Origin: Chloroflexota bacterium
GTDB taxonomy: Bacteria > Chloroflexota > Anaerolineae > 4572-78 > J111
Direction of reading: 5' to 3'
Length of the DNA: 64,000 nucleotides
Assembly (NCBI GenBank): GCA_016860845.1
Contig: BOKF01000002.1
Coordinates: 248,001 to 312,000, forward strand
Shown: positions 1-8,470 of the stretch, one piece after another
Position numbering within the stretch: the first letter of the stretch is position 1
Layout of the letters: every line of letters starts with the position of its first letter
Notes under the pieces: model-generated
The model's database searches: none
Seen by the model: only the letters and a program-made list of their open reading frames with translations
What the model was told of the DNA's origin: nothing
Made by a program: the position numbers and the translations under genes

Positions 1-1324
1 GCGGCTGCATGTGCCCACCCATCACCCCAAAGGGGCCGACCGGCTGGCCGGCGCGAGTCAAAAAGGCCGGAATGATGGTATGATAGGGCCGCTTGCCCCC
101 TGCCGCCTCGTTGGGATGGCCTGCTTCCAGGGTAAAACACGCGCCCCGATCATGCAGAGCGATGCCGGTTCCCGGCACGACCAGGCCGCTGCCAAACCCC
201 TCGTAGTTCGATTGAATATAGCTGACCATCATGCCATCACGGTCGGCGGTGCAGAGGTAAACCGTGCCGCCACGTGGCGGAGCGCCCGGTTCGGGGACGC
301 GGGCCTGCGGGCCAATCAGTTCTCGCCGGGCGGCAATATAGATCGAGTCGAGCAGGCCGGTCATCGGTACATCAACCTGCTCCGGGTCGGCAATGTAGCG
401 CTGGGCGTCGGCAAAAGCCAGCTTCATGGCCTCGATTTGCAGGTGAAGCGAGGCTTCGCTGCCGTGAGGCTGGCTGGCCAGGTCGGTCCCGTCCAATATC
501 GCCAGGGCAATGAGCGCGGCCAGCCCCTGTCCATTCGGCGGTATCTCCCAGACTTCGTAGTCTCGATAGCCAGCCCTGATAGGTTCAACCCAGTGACTCT
601 GGTGAGCCGCCAAATCACCGGCGCTGAGCAAGCCGCCGCTGGTGCGGGCAAACTGGACAATTTTAGCCGCCAGTTCGCCTTCATAAAAATCTCGGACCCC
701 CCGTGTTGCCAGCGCGCGCAGCGTTTGCGCATGAGCTGGACTGGTCCAACGCTCGCCCGCCTGAGGCGCTCGCCCGTTGCGGGTAAAGATTTCAGCCCAA
801 TGACTGAAGGCCGGATCACGTAGAGATAAATAGTGGCCGGCGGCCCTGCTCCAATTTCGGGCCACAATCGGCGTCACCCCAAACCCTTCTTCGGCGTAGG
901 TGATGGCCGGGGCCATAATTTCGGCCAGGGATAAACGGCCAAAGCGCTGGTGCAGGTCGTCCCAACCCGCCGGCCCGCCGGGCACAGTGACCGGCAGCCA
1001 GCCATCTTCGGGCATCCGGGTATATCCCTGGGCGCGAATCGCTTCAGCCCGGAGGGCGGCCGGAGCGCGGCCGGAGGCGTTCAGGCCATGCAGTCGAGTT
1101 CCATCCCAGATCAGGGCAAAAGCATCACCGCCAATCCCGTTGGAGGTCGGTTCGACAACGGTCAGAGTCACTGCTGCAGCCAGGGCGGCATCAACGGCGT
1201 TTCCGCCACGTTGGAGGATGGTCAGGCCAGCCTGCGCTGCCAGGGGCTGGCTGGTCGCCACCAGACCGTTACAGGCAAAGAGAGGCATGCGTTGGGAGGA
1301 AAAGGGGTAAGTTTGGAAGTCCAT
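1..1324 (-). CDS. Gamma-glutamyltransferase family protein, C-terminus cut by window edge
   Basis: Reading the minus strand from ATG at 1324 gives an open frame of 441 codons that runs off the window. It matches the Ntn-hydrolase gamma-glutamyltranspeptidase family: GGNAVDAALAAAV and NGIGGDAFALIWDG near the N-terminus, then PPRGGTVYLCTADRDG, in which Thr354 should be the autoprocessing site and catalytic nucleophile, and QSNYEGFGSGLVVPGTG of the small subunit. Family enzymes split into two subunits before this Thr and hydrolyse or transfer gamma-glutamyl groups from glutathione-like substrates. No signal peptide is visible (MDFQTYPFSSQRMPLFACNG), so it resembles the cytoplasmic YwrD-like branch. 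It is separated from the downstream kinase, which is also on the minus strand, by a heptanucleotide repeat element. Confidence 0.88.
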   Translation of the reverse strand, partial: MDFQTYPFSSQRMPLFACNGLVATSQPLAAQAGLTILQRGGNAVDAALAAAVTLTVVEPTSNGIGGDAFALIWDGTRLHGLNASGRAPAALRAEAIRAQGYTRMPEDGWLPVTVPGGPAGWDDLHQRFGRLSLAEIMAPAITYAEEGFGVTPIVARNWSRAAGHYLSLRDPAFSHWAEIFTRNGRAPQAGERWTSPAHAQTLRALATRGVRDFYEGELAAKIVQFARTSGGLLSAGDLAAHQSHWVEPIRAGYRDYEVWEIPPNGQGLAALIALAILDGTDLASQPHGSEASLHLQIEAMKLAFADAQRYIADPEQVDVPMTGLLDSIYIAARRELIGPQARVPEPGAPPRGGTVYLCTADRDGMMVSYIQSNYEGFGSGLVVPGTGIALHDRGACFTLEAGHPNEAAGGKRPYHTIIPAFLTRAGQPVGPFGVMGGHMQP

Positions 1325-1338
1325 AGTCAATCCGAATT

Positions 1339-1422
1339 AATTGTGAATTGTAAATTATTAATTTTGAACGGTTCTCTTTCTCATTCGCAATTCACAATTC
1401 ATCATTCATTATTCACAATTTT
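1339..1422. repeat. Heptanucleotide hairpin element between kinase and GGT
   Basis: The left arm (about 1339-1367) is AATTGTGAATTGTAAATT-like. The right arm 1383-1417 is five exact 7-nt steps, ATTCGCA ATTCACA ATTCATC ATTCATT ATTCACA. The arms are inverted with respect to each other and could form a hairpin in RNA. The right end abuts the TAG stop (minus strand, 1425-1423) of the kinase gene. Confidence 0.75.
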
Positions 1423-3483
1423 CTAGCGTACCCACACCGGGTCCCAATCATTGTATGGATTATCCGAGAGGCTCCTCAAATTTCTGGTAGAGAGATCAAT
1501 CATCCAAATTTGGCGGGTCTTGTTGAAGCCCATATCGGACCAAAAGGCGATTTTAGTCCCATCCGGTGACCAGGTAGGGTGTTTGTCAAAATTATCGGTA
1601 TTTACCGTCAAACGCTCGACGGCGCTGCCATCCAGATTCAGCATATAAATATCGCCGTTACCCGTCTCTTCGGAGACATAAGCGACGCGATTATCCACCG
1701 GCGACCAGGCAGCGTCATATTCGGGCTTGCCGGTACTGGTCACCCGCAACTCTTGACCGGTGATCAAGTTAGCCCGCCACAGATCGAGCTGGCCTTCGCC
1801 CCGGACCACCACTCTTTCTTGTTTGTTGGTCGAAAAAGGCAGGTCGGCTTCCAATTGGGCGTAGAGTGAGGTGTCGTCCAGGGGAAGCTGGTTAGAGCCA
1901 TCAGCCTCCATGCGATAAATTTGGACATAACCGGCCCGATCGGTTTTGAAGAGAATTTTTCCCTTGAGCTGCTCAAGAGTCAGGGGGCCAGGCCCGGCCG
2001 GGACAGATGTTGGGGCGGCGGTCGGCAACGGTACAGGTGTGGCAGTGGGCAGGACGGTAGGGGTGGCGGTAGGAGTGGGACTAGGGGTGGCCGAGGGGGG
2101 CAGGGTGGCAGTTGAGGTAGGCGTCGGGGGGGGCGTTGGGCTGAAGGTAGGGGTGGGTTCAGGGGTAGCCGTAGATTCAGGGATAGTCGTTGGTATAGGG
2201 GTCGGCGTAACGGTGGGAGGTAGTAGAGTTGGCGTCGGCGAAGGCGCCGAAAATTCATCGCCTGCCGCCGCTGTGGGGGAGACAGGCGTTGCTTGAGGAG
2301 TAAAGGTAGACGTAGCCGTAGGGGATGTGACAGCAATCGCCGCCGCTTCGAGGGTAGGGGTCGCCTGTTGGGCTGACGATGAATTAATAAAGGAGAAAAG
2401 GCTCCAACCGCCGATCAAGACCATCACCACGCCCCCTACGGCTAGAGGCCACCAACCGGGCAGGAGCGGCGCTTTCATGAGAGCGCCCGAAACAGGGGCT
2501 GCCTGGGCCAAATCGGCGGCTACACTCACCGGAGCAACAGCCGCAACATTAGGCAGGGTGATACTGGGCACGACCGCCGCCGGCGGAACACCGGCCGGCA
2601 ACATGGTGGCCGCTTTGCGGTCACGGCTGGCAGTACTGCTCCAGCTCATCTCCAATGCTGAAGCCATATCGCCGGCTGTGGCAAAACGATCAGACGGGTC
2701 TTTGGCTAAAGCCTGTAAAATGACATCTTCAACATCGGAAGGTAAATTAGGATTGAGTGAAATAGGCGGCGGGGGCGGGTCGCTGATGTGTTTTAAGGCG
2801 ACACTCAAGGGTGACTCGTCGTCGAAGGGGAGCTGGCCGGTAGCCATCTCGTAGAGAATCACACCCAAGGAATAGATGTCACTGGCGGCAACCGCAGCGG
2901 CGGACGAGATAGCCTGCTCCGGAGCCACATAGTGGGGTGTGCCAAACGTGTTGCCGATAGTCGCCTGGCTTTTATGCGCGGGCAGCATAACCAGGCCAAA
3001 ATCGGTCAGGATAGACTGGTCCTCGCGGGTCAGCATAATATTGGAGGGTTTGACATCCCGATGAATGACGCCCCGGCCATGGGCATAGTCAAGCGCGGCC
3101 GCAATTTCGCGGATGATCCGGATGACTTTATCTTTGGGCAACAATTCTTTTCGGGCACGGTATTCACGGAGCTGCACTTGCAGGTCGCTGCCATCTATAA
3201 ACTCCATGACCATGAAATAGCCACTGGTATGCTTGCCGAAATCAAAGATCTGGACAATGTTGGGATGGCGCAGGATGGCAATGGCCTGGGCTTCACGCCG
3301 GAAGCGCTCGGTAAATTCGGGATCTTCTTGCAGGCCCCAATTGATTACTTTAATAGCGGTAAATCGGTTTAGTTCGGCATGGAAGCCCTTGTAGATACGG
3401 GCCATCCCCCCTTCGCCGATAGCCTCAATAATTTCATACGAGCCGAGTTTACCCCCAATAAAGGGGTCGGTGCCAAAACTCAT
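1423..3483 (-). CDS. Transmembrane Ser/Thr protein kinase with TolB/PD40-like extracytoplasmic domain
   Basis: This is a 686-aa PknB-type kinase. The glycine loop is GEGGMARIY, the ATP-binding lysine is Lys45 (AIKVI), the catalytic loop is HRDVKPSN with Asp143, followed by TDFG and GTPHYVAPEQ. After the kinase domain (about 15-270) come one membrane helix near 341-366 (WWPLAVGGVVMVLIGGWSLF), a Pro/Thr-rich stalk to about 495, and a C-terminal beta-propeller-like region with PD40 repeats (AAWSPVDNRVAYVS, TWSPDGTKIAFWS). The order suggests an internal kinase domain and an external sensor. Its ATG overlaps the TGA of the upstream 883-aa gene by 4 nt, so the two are translationally coupled and probably work together. 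The ligand and substrates are unknown. Confidence 0.9.
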   Translation of the reverse strand: MSFGTDPFIGGKLGSYEIIEAIGEGGMARIYKGFHAELNRFTAIKVINWGLQEDPEFTERFRREAQAIAILRHPNIVQIFDFGKHTSGYFMVMEFIDGSDLQVQLREYRARKELLPKDKVIRIIREIAAALDYAHGRGVIHRDVKPSNIMLTREDQSILTDFGLVMLPAHKSQATIGNTFGTPHYVAPEQAISSAAAVAASDIYSLGVILYEMATGQLPFDDESPLSVALKHISDPPPPPISLNPNLPSDVEDVILQALAKDPSDRFATAGDMASALEMSWSSTASRDRKAATMLPAGVPPAAVVPSITLPNVAAVAPVSVAADLAQAAPVSGALMKAPLLPGWWPLAVGGVVMVLIGGWSLFSFINSSSAQQATPTLEAAAIAVTSPTATSTFTPQATPVSPTAAAGDEFSAPSPTPTLLPPTVTPTPIPTTIPESTATPEPTPTFSPTPPPTPTSTATLPPSATPSPTPTATPTVLPTATPVPLPTAAPTSVPAGPGPLTLEQLKGKILFKTDRAGYVQIYRMEADGSNQLPLDDTSLYAQLEADLPFSTNKQERVVVRGEGQLDLWRANLITGQELRVTSTGKPEYDAAWSPVDNRVAYVSEETGNGDIYMLNLDGSAVERLTVNTDNFDKHPTWSPDGTKIAFWSDMGFNKTRQIWMIDLSTRNLRSLSDNPYNDWDPVWVR

Positions 3484-6131
3484 GCGGCTATTCCTCTGGA
3501 GTGAGTGGCGGTAGCATTGAGTAGGTCAAGCAAGCGAGCCACAAATTCGTTAAATCCCTGGGCAAAGCTGTCCAGATAATCTTTGAGCATCAATTCCGCC
3601 AAATCAATTTTGCCCAACTGTTGGAGGGCGGCCACGTGCGGCCTAAAATCCCGCAAGGAGAGATGAAGGACATCCCGATCATCGGTTAAGAAACCCCAGA
3701 CCAGGGTTTTGTTTTCATTATCATCTTTGGCGCTGATAAAACGGGTGAGCGACGAGCCTCGGGCCACCCGGCCCACATTGGAGAAGACTTCTTCACCTTT
3801 GATGACCTCGTTCAGCACATCAATGCGCCGGGGGATCTGATCCAACAGGGTTAAGAGCGAGTCGGGCAGGTGGGCCATCAGCTTCATGGTCGCCAGGCTG
3901 GTACTTTCTCCTTCCAAAGCGACCCCCTTATGGGCGCGGAGCAGTTGGCCAAAGTGGTCAAGCTGCACCAGGAGCGAGTAACGGGCATCGTTGAAAACAG
4001 CCCAGGCAGGCGCAGTTTGCTGGTCAGTGTAGTCGGCTAAAGCGGCGCAGGCGCTCTCATATTTGGACCAAAGCTGACTAAAGGGATTGCGAAAGGTAGT
4101 CGGGCAAAGACGTTCGCGCGGGCTGGCCGCCGAAGCATCCATCGGCATCATGATGGCGGGGTTGCTGGCCTGGGATTTAGCCAGAATTTCACTGATTAAG
4201 TCATAAACTTCTGTTGCTGGCGGGGTGTTTAGCGCCCGCAATTCAAAAAGAGCATCTTCGACGGCGGTAGAGGGGCGGTAAAAATGACCAAAGTGGCAGC
4301 GGTAGAGTAACAGTAAATCGTTGACTGTGTTGACGGTCTTCAGGTCGGGATGGCGTTTGGACAGCAACTTACGCAAAGCGTACAAAGCTTTCATATCAAT
4401 AGCGGTATTTTCCGCAGCGGCCTCTACCGCTGTAATCCTGGAAAATTTTTCCAGTGAGGGTTCGGCGGCCAGACGCAGGTGATAGGGTATTTGCGGGGCT
4501 GGTTCCAGGGGTGGGAGGTCGCTAAAATAGGTAGCCCAGGCGACAGCTTCGCCGGTCAAAATTTCCGCCAGGGCCATGCCCCATGTGCCATCAAAAAAGA
4601 TATGCGATTGGTCGAAAATCATGGAGCTGTTGGCGTGGAAAATAGTCAAGGCATGATCACCGATGCCCCGTTTACCCTGCCTGATGTAGGCTAACGGTTT
4701 AGCACTATCCTGTTCGGTCCAATTTATCAAGATAGGCGCGGATTTAAGCGCGGCCAATTCCTGGCGTACCAGAGGATGATGCAAGGTTTTACGGGCGCGT
4801 TCCTGCTCAGTCCGCCGGATGCAGATCAGTTGTTCGTCGAGTTGCGCTGCCGGACTTTCGGCGCGATGAGCGGGGAAATGATTAAAAATAGCCGCAATAT
4901 GCCGCCGCACCGCCTGGAAGGGAATGGGATGCAGATAGCCACGGGTCCGCCCCGTTTCCACTTCATAGACCCGGCCCGTTCGATCCACCCGCAGCAGCCG
5001 TCCGGATGGGTCCAACAAGTCGCCATTCGCCTGGCCCTGGAGCACTTGCCCGCCTGACTCGGCCGTCCGTGTTTCAAAAAGAATGGGCTGGCCCAAGGGG
5101 TCGGTGTGCAAGGGTGGTAACAAATAATAGCAGTCCTGGAAAATAATGCCAATTCTGGTTTGCCACAAGGGGAGCGGGGTTCGGTTCTCACGATAACGGT
5201 CGGGATCAAGGGTAGCCAGAAGGGTCATCTGCCGCTGGTAGGCATCCAACTCATGCTCCAGGCGGGTGGTAGAGGTTTCTTGAATCCAATTGCGCTGGGC
5301 TGCCGGCAGGGCTTCCAGGCGGCTGTGCAAGAACCTATCAAAACGCCGCCGCCGATAAAGGGAATAATTTTCGTCAGGGGCGGCGTCGTGCCCACGATGG
5401 TAAGGGCGTTGGGTAGACCAGGCCTGGCGCAACTGACGAAAAGCCAGCGCACGGTCCTGCTGGGCGGCCTGCGCCGCTTGCTCCAACAGGTTCAGGTAAA
5501 CCCGCTCCCGCCACTCATTGGCCAGCAAAGCATCATACTGAAAATAAATCTGGCTAACAGCACAAACCCAGGCTGCCAACTCGTCTACCGGCGACAGGTT
5601 CAAGCCATCTTCAGCTAACGCCTTGTGAAAACCGGTGGTTTCGTTGGCATGGCGGGCGCTATCTTCGCGCAACGCAAATTCCAAATAAAATTGCCACAGG
5701 CCGTCAGGAAAGGCGCTCTCCGGGTCTTTTCCAGCCAGAGTCAAAATTTTTTGATAGCCGGCCAGCACTGCTGCCGGTCCGACAAAAAAAGTGCCATACA
5801 GGGTGCTGGGTAAGATGTGCTGCGGCAGCATTTCGAGACCCCGGAGCAAAGCGCTCACATCAGACTTGGCCTGCTCTGCCGGGAGGGTCCGCCCTCGCAC
5901 CCGAATCAATCCCCCCAAAACCAGGCCGACGATATTGCCGGCGGGAATAACCTGGGCGACCTGTTCTTGCAGCGCTTCGACCTCGGCCGTGGGCCGGTTA
6001 GAAAAACGGGTCAACTCGGCCGGAGGCATAACTTGGTGGAGTGAGGCCAGGGTATGGGCCGCAGCTTTATGATAAGCCTCACGATCAAAGCTCTCGTTGA
6101 CCGCTTGGGGTTCGCTCGAAGGTGCTACCAC
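3480..6131 (-). CDS. Large uncharacterised protein with an HxxxDG acyltransferase-like motif, coupled to the kinase
   Basis: I do not recognise this 883-aa soluble protein. It has no signal peptide or membrane helix. The most suggestive segment is FDQSHIFFDGTWG, where His510, Asp514 and Gly515 form HxxxDG, the catalytic signature shared by carnitine acyltransferases, NRPS condensation domains and related CoA-dependent acyltransferases. The preceding ALTIFHANSSMIFDQ also resembles the strand before the catalytic His in carnitine acyltransferases. Total length would suit a two-lobed chloramphenicol-acetyltransferase-like fold with an added N-terminal helical region. The acyltransferase assignment is inference from one motif. 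The gene is first in a two-gene unit with the Ser/Thr kinase (ATGA overlap), behind an extended -10 promoter at 6185-6193, so a kinase substrate or partner role is plausible. Confidence 0.55.
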   Translation of the reverse strand: MVAPSSEPQAVNESFDREAYHKAAAHTLASLHQVMPPAELTRFSNRPTAEVEALQEQVAQVIPAGNIVGLVLGGLIRVRGRTLPAEQAKSDVSALLRGLEMLPQHILPSTLYGTFFVGPAAVLAGYQKILTLAGKDPESAFPDGLWQFYLEFALREDSARHANETTGFHKALAEDGLNLSPVDELAAWVCAVSQIYFQYDALLANEWRERVYLNLLEQAAQAAQQDRALAFRQLRQAWSTQRPYHRGHDAAPDENYSLYRRRRFDRFLHSRLEALPAAQRNWIQETSTTRLEHELDAYQRQMTLLATLDPDRYRENRTPLPLWQTRIGIIFQDCYYLLPPLHTDPLGQPILFETRTAESGGQVLQGQANGDLLDPSGRLLRVDRTGRVYEVETGRTRGYLHPIPFQAVRRHIAAIFNHFPAHRAESPAAQLDEQLICIRRTEQERARKTLHHPLVRQELAALKSAPILINWTEQDSAKPLAYIRQGKRGIGDHALTIFHANSSMIFDQSHIFFDGTWGMALAEILTGEAVAWATYFSDLPPLEPAPQIPYHLRLAAEPSLEKFSRITAVEAAAENTAIDMKALYALRKLLSKRHPDLKTVNTVNDLLLLYRCHFGHFYRPSTAVEDALFELRALNTPPATEVYDLISEILAKSQASNPAIMMPMDASAASPRERLCPTTFRNPFSQLWSKYESACAALADYTDQQTAPAWAVFNDARYSLLVQLDHFGQLLRAHKGVALEGESTSLATMKLMAHLPDSLLTLLDQIPRRIDVLNEVIKGEEVFSNVGRVARGSSLTRFISAKDDNENKTLVWGFLTDDRDVLHLSLRDFRPHVAALQQLGKIDLAELMLKDYLDSFAQGFNEFVARLLDLLNATATHSRGIAA

Positions 6132-6184
6132 GGGGTAAGTTCCTAACGTTCTATTTGGCCACCAGAGTTTGTTCCTTCTCAGAG

Positions 6185-6193
6185 ATTATAGCA
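6185..6193 (-). promoter_or_regulatory. Extended -10 promoter element for the 883-aa gene/kinase unit
   Basis: On the minus strand this reads TGCTATAAT, an extended -10 (TGn plus consensus hexamer), about 50 nt upstream of the ATG at 6131. No good -35 is seen, as is common for extended -10 promoters. Confidence 0.5.
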
Positions 6194-6246
6194 CACGGCC
6201 TTAATTTCAGCATGTTAAGCCTGAAGGGGGATAGATGCAGAGTCAG

Positions 6247-6275
6247 TTGACATTTCTTCAACCCAACGATAAGAT
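6247..6275 (+). promoter_or_regulatory. Sigma-70-type promoter producing a near-leaderless mRNA
   Basis: TTGACA at 6247-6252 and TAAGAT at 6270-6275 are separated by exactly 17 nt. The ATG of the next gene starts at 6285, 9 nt after the -10, so the predicted transcript starts at or within about 3 nt of the start codon. No Shine-Dalgarno sequence precedes this ATG. Confidence 0.65.
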
Positions 6276-6284
6276 TAACGCAAT

Positions 6285-7859
6285 ATGAACGACCCACAAA
6301 TCACCTCTGCAGAGTGGCGTTGGGCGGCTGGCTGGTCGCTTTTCGTCGTCCTTTTGAGCTGCGTTCCTTACTTGATCGCTACTCTGACGGCTCCAGAAGG
6401 CTGGCAGTTTGCCGGAATTCTGGTCAATCCTTACGATGGCAATTCCTACCTGGCAAAGATCCGGCAGGGCATGGAAGGGAGCTGGCTATTTCATCTCACT
6501 TATACTCCAGAGCCTCATGCCGGTGCGTTCATCTTTACCTTTTACCTGGCGCTGGGCCATTTGGGGGCGCTGTTCGGCCTGTCACCCATTTGGATGTTCC
6601 ACCTGGCCCGAGTCGTGGCCGGGTTGGGCGTACTGCTGGCTGCTTTCCGCTTCATTGCCAGCGTGACTCCTCAACTCTCGGAACGGCGGCTGGCCTTTAC
6701 TTTAGTCCTGAGTGCTTCGGGTTTGGGCTGGCTGGGCGTCCTTTTTGGCGCGTTTCCCATTGATTTGTGGGTTCCCGAAGCGTTTGTCCCCTACAGCCTC
6801 TACGCCAACCCCCATTTTCCCCTGGCCATGACCTTGATGCTGATTATCTTTCAGGAAATTCAACCTTCAAAATTCAACATTCAGCGTTCAACGGTTGTCG
6901 GATTGGCTGCTCTGGCGCTGGCGCTGACCCTGCCGTTTGCCCTGCTCACGGTTTGGGCCGTACTGGCCGTTTTTCTGGGCTGGCTTTATAGTACCAACCG
7001 CCGCTTGCCCTGGTCGCAAATCTGGCTTACACTGAGCGTGGGCCTATTTTCTGCTCCGGTCATCGTTTACGATTATTGGGTTTCAACAACCAACCCGATT
7101 CTGGCCGGCTGGTCGGCCCAAAATATTACAAGCGCCCCCCCACCGTTGGATTTGCTGCTCGGTTACGGACTGGTTGGCCTGTTAGCCCTGGGCGGCGGCT
7201 GGCTGCTTGTCCGGCAGAGGCCGCTTAAGCCGGAGTCCGGCGAATGGCTTGTTTTCTGGTGGGCGGCGACAAGCCTGATTTTGCTTTATTTACCCTTTGA
7301 TTTGCAGCGCCGGCTGATTACCGGTCTACACCTGCCTTTGTGTATCCTGGCCGCGATTGGACTGCTACGCTGGCTGCCTTCCATTGGATTTAAACCGAAC
7401 CAGCGCCGATCCTTCACGACAGTGGTGGTTATCGTGGGCGCGTTGGGAACTCTGTTTGTATGGGCTTTACCGCTGCTGGCCACCCGACAATCGCCCGGCG
7501 CCTCAGAAACAACGGCGCTGCTGTTTATGCGCCGGGAAGAAACTGCCGCTTTCGCCTGGTTAAGGAAAAATGCGACACCCGGCGATGTTGTTTTGGCCTC
7601 GCCACGGGTAGGTCTGTTCATCCCCGGACAGAGTGGGACGCGCACCTTTTACGGCCACCCTTTTGAAACGATTGAGGCTAAACCCAAGAAAGCCATCGTC
7701 GAAGCCTTCTTTCGAGGCAACGTCCAGGTAATTTCGCCCGCCGTTGATTTTATCATTTACGGGCCAACCGAACAGCAGTTGGGCCAGCCCAAAAATTTAA
7801 CAAACTGGCCGGTTGTTTTTTCAATGGATAATCTAGCCATCTATAAAGCACAAAAATAA
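6285..7859 (+). CDS. Polytopic GT-C-like membrane protein, first of two paralogues
   Basis: The 524-aa protein has roughly ten hydrophobic helices. It begins with a helix in WRWAAGWSLFVVLLSCVPYL and then a conserved external loop, NSYLAKIRQGMEGSWLFHL, followed by TYTPEPHAGAFIFTFYLALG. The same loop and a matching C-terminal domain (IIYGPTEQQLG) recur in the 549-aa protein at 14347-15996, so the two are paralogues. The architecture is like GT-C glycosyltransferases that use polyprenyl-phosphate sugars at the membrane, but no family-defining acidic pair can be assigned with certainty. The gene opens the surface-glycan cluster. Residues about 192-203 (QPSKFNIQRSTV) come from an in-frame heptanucleotide repeat. 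Confidence 0.65.
   Translation: MNDPQITSAEWRWAAGWSLFVVLLSCVPYLIATLTAPEGWQFAGILVNPYDGNSYLAKIRQGMEGSWLFHLTYTPEPHAGAFIFTFYLALGHLGALFGLSPIWMFHLARVVAGLGVLLAAFRFIASVTPQLSERRLAFTLVLSASGLGWLGVLFGAFPIDLWVPEAFVPYSLYANPHFPLAMTLMLIIFQEIQPSKFNIQRSTVVGLAALALALTLPFALLTVWAVLAVFLGWLYSTNRRLPWSQIWLTLSVGLFSAPVIVYDYWVSTTNPILAGWSAQNITSAPPPLDLLLGYGLVGLLALGGGWLLVRQRPLKPESGEWLVFWWAATSLILLYLPFDLQRRLITGLHLPLCILAAIGLLRWLPSIGFKPNQRRSFTTVVVIVGALGTLFVWALPLLATRQSPGASETTALLFMRREETAAFAWLRKNATPGDVVLASPRVGLFIPGQSGTRTFYGHPFETIEAKPKKAIVEAFFRGNVQVISPAVDFIIYGPTEQQLGQPKNLTNWPVVFSMDNLAIYKAQK
6859..6893. repeat. Five in-frame heptanucleotide units inside the GT-C-like gene
   Basis: TTCAACC TTCAAAA TTCAACA TTCAGCG TTCAACG run without interruption. 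They encode a polar loop between two membrane helices, and this stretch is AT-richer than its surroundings. Confidence 0.8.
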
Positions 7860-7884
7860 CAGCATAGATGAAGAAGTTTTTGCC

Positions 7885-7943
7885 GGGATTGGGGGATTAG
7901 GGGATAAAAAATAAGAGGAAGAAATCCCCAAATCTCCTAATCT
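7885..7943. repeat. Heptanucleotide hairpin element
   Basis: The left arm is GGGATTG GGGGATT AGGGGAT (7885-7905) and the inverted right arm is AATCCCC AAATCTC CTAATC (7924-7943), with an A-rich loop. It fills the gap after the 524-aa gene and may act as an RNA hairpin. Confidence 0.7.
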
Positions 7944-8001
7944 TGGCCTAACAGTGATGGAAAAAGTCTATCTGGATGACTATACTCAGGTGAGAAGTAA
8001 T

Positions 8002-8403
8002 ATGCCAAAAATGGAGGTCAGCCGTTCAATGCTGGGAACTTTTTTATTGGGACTGGTAGCCATTATACTCCTTTCCGCAGGGCAAACCTCGATGAAGGCC
8101 GGACTCAACGCCATTGGCGGAGTCAGCCTGGCCGATGGGCCGCTGGGTTTTCTCAAACTCTTTCAAACGCCCTGGGTCATCGTCGGCTTTATCTGCTACG
8201 GGGTGAGTTCCATTCTCTGGCTGGACGTTTTATCCAAGTTGGATTTTAGCCTGGCTTTTCCGATGGTCGGCCTGACCTATGTTTTCACCCTGCTCATTGG
8301 CCGTTTTTTCTTTGGCGAAACTGTTGGCTGGGAGCGCATCATGGGGGTGGCATTGATTTTAAGCGGCGTTTTCTTTTTGATTCGCAGCGGCACCCCAAAA
8401 TGA
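8002..8403 (+). CDS. Small EamA/SMR-type membrane carrier (ArnE-like)
   Basis: From the ATG at 8002 this is a 133-aa, four-helix protein. The helices are in MLGTFLLGLVAIILLSAG, PWVIVGFICYGVSSILWL, SLAFPMVGLTYVFTLLIG and RIMGVALILSGVFFLI. LDFSLAFPMVGLTYVF is typical of the drug/metabolite carrier superfamily, and the half-size length matches ArnE/ArnF-like subunits that flip polyprenyl-phosphate sugars. Its place among glycan genes supports lipid-linked sugar flipping, which is inferred. I chose ATG 8002 because CAGGTGAG lies 7 nt upstream; earlier in-frame GTG/ATG codons at 7954/7957 lack a ribosome-binding site and would add a polar N-terminus unusual for the family. Confidence 0.7.
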   Translation: MPKMEVSRSMLGTFLLGLVAIILLSAGQTSMKAGLNAIGGVSLADGPLGFLKLFQTPWVIVGFICYGVSSILWLDVLSKLDFSLAFPMVGLTYVFTLLIGRFFFGETVGWERIMGVALILSGVFFLIRSGTPK

Positions 8404-8434
8404 AGGTGTGGGACAATCATGGACTGCCGACAAC

Positions 8435-8463
8435 TGACTCTTGGTTAAGAGTCATGGTATAAT
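8435..8463 (+). promoter_or_regulatory. Extended -10 promoter of the MNT-HEPN pair, leaderless-looking
   Basis: TATAAT (8458-8463) is preceded by TGG (extended -10), and a TGAC-containing -35-like hexamer lies about 17-18 nt upstream. ATG 8471 follows the -10 by only 7 nt, so the mRNA may start at the start codon. Confidence 0.5.
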
Positions 8464-8470
8464 GAGGATT

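Noticed and set aside
1946..2336. Val/Gly-rich and Pro-rich frames opposite the kinase stalk
   Set aside because: They are shadows of the Pro/Thr-rich linker of the kinase gene.
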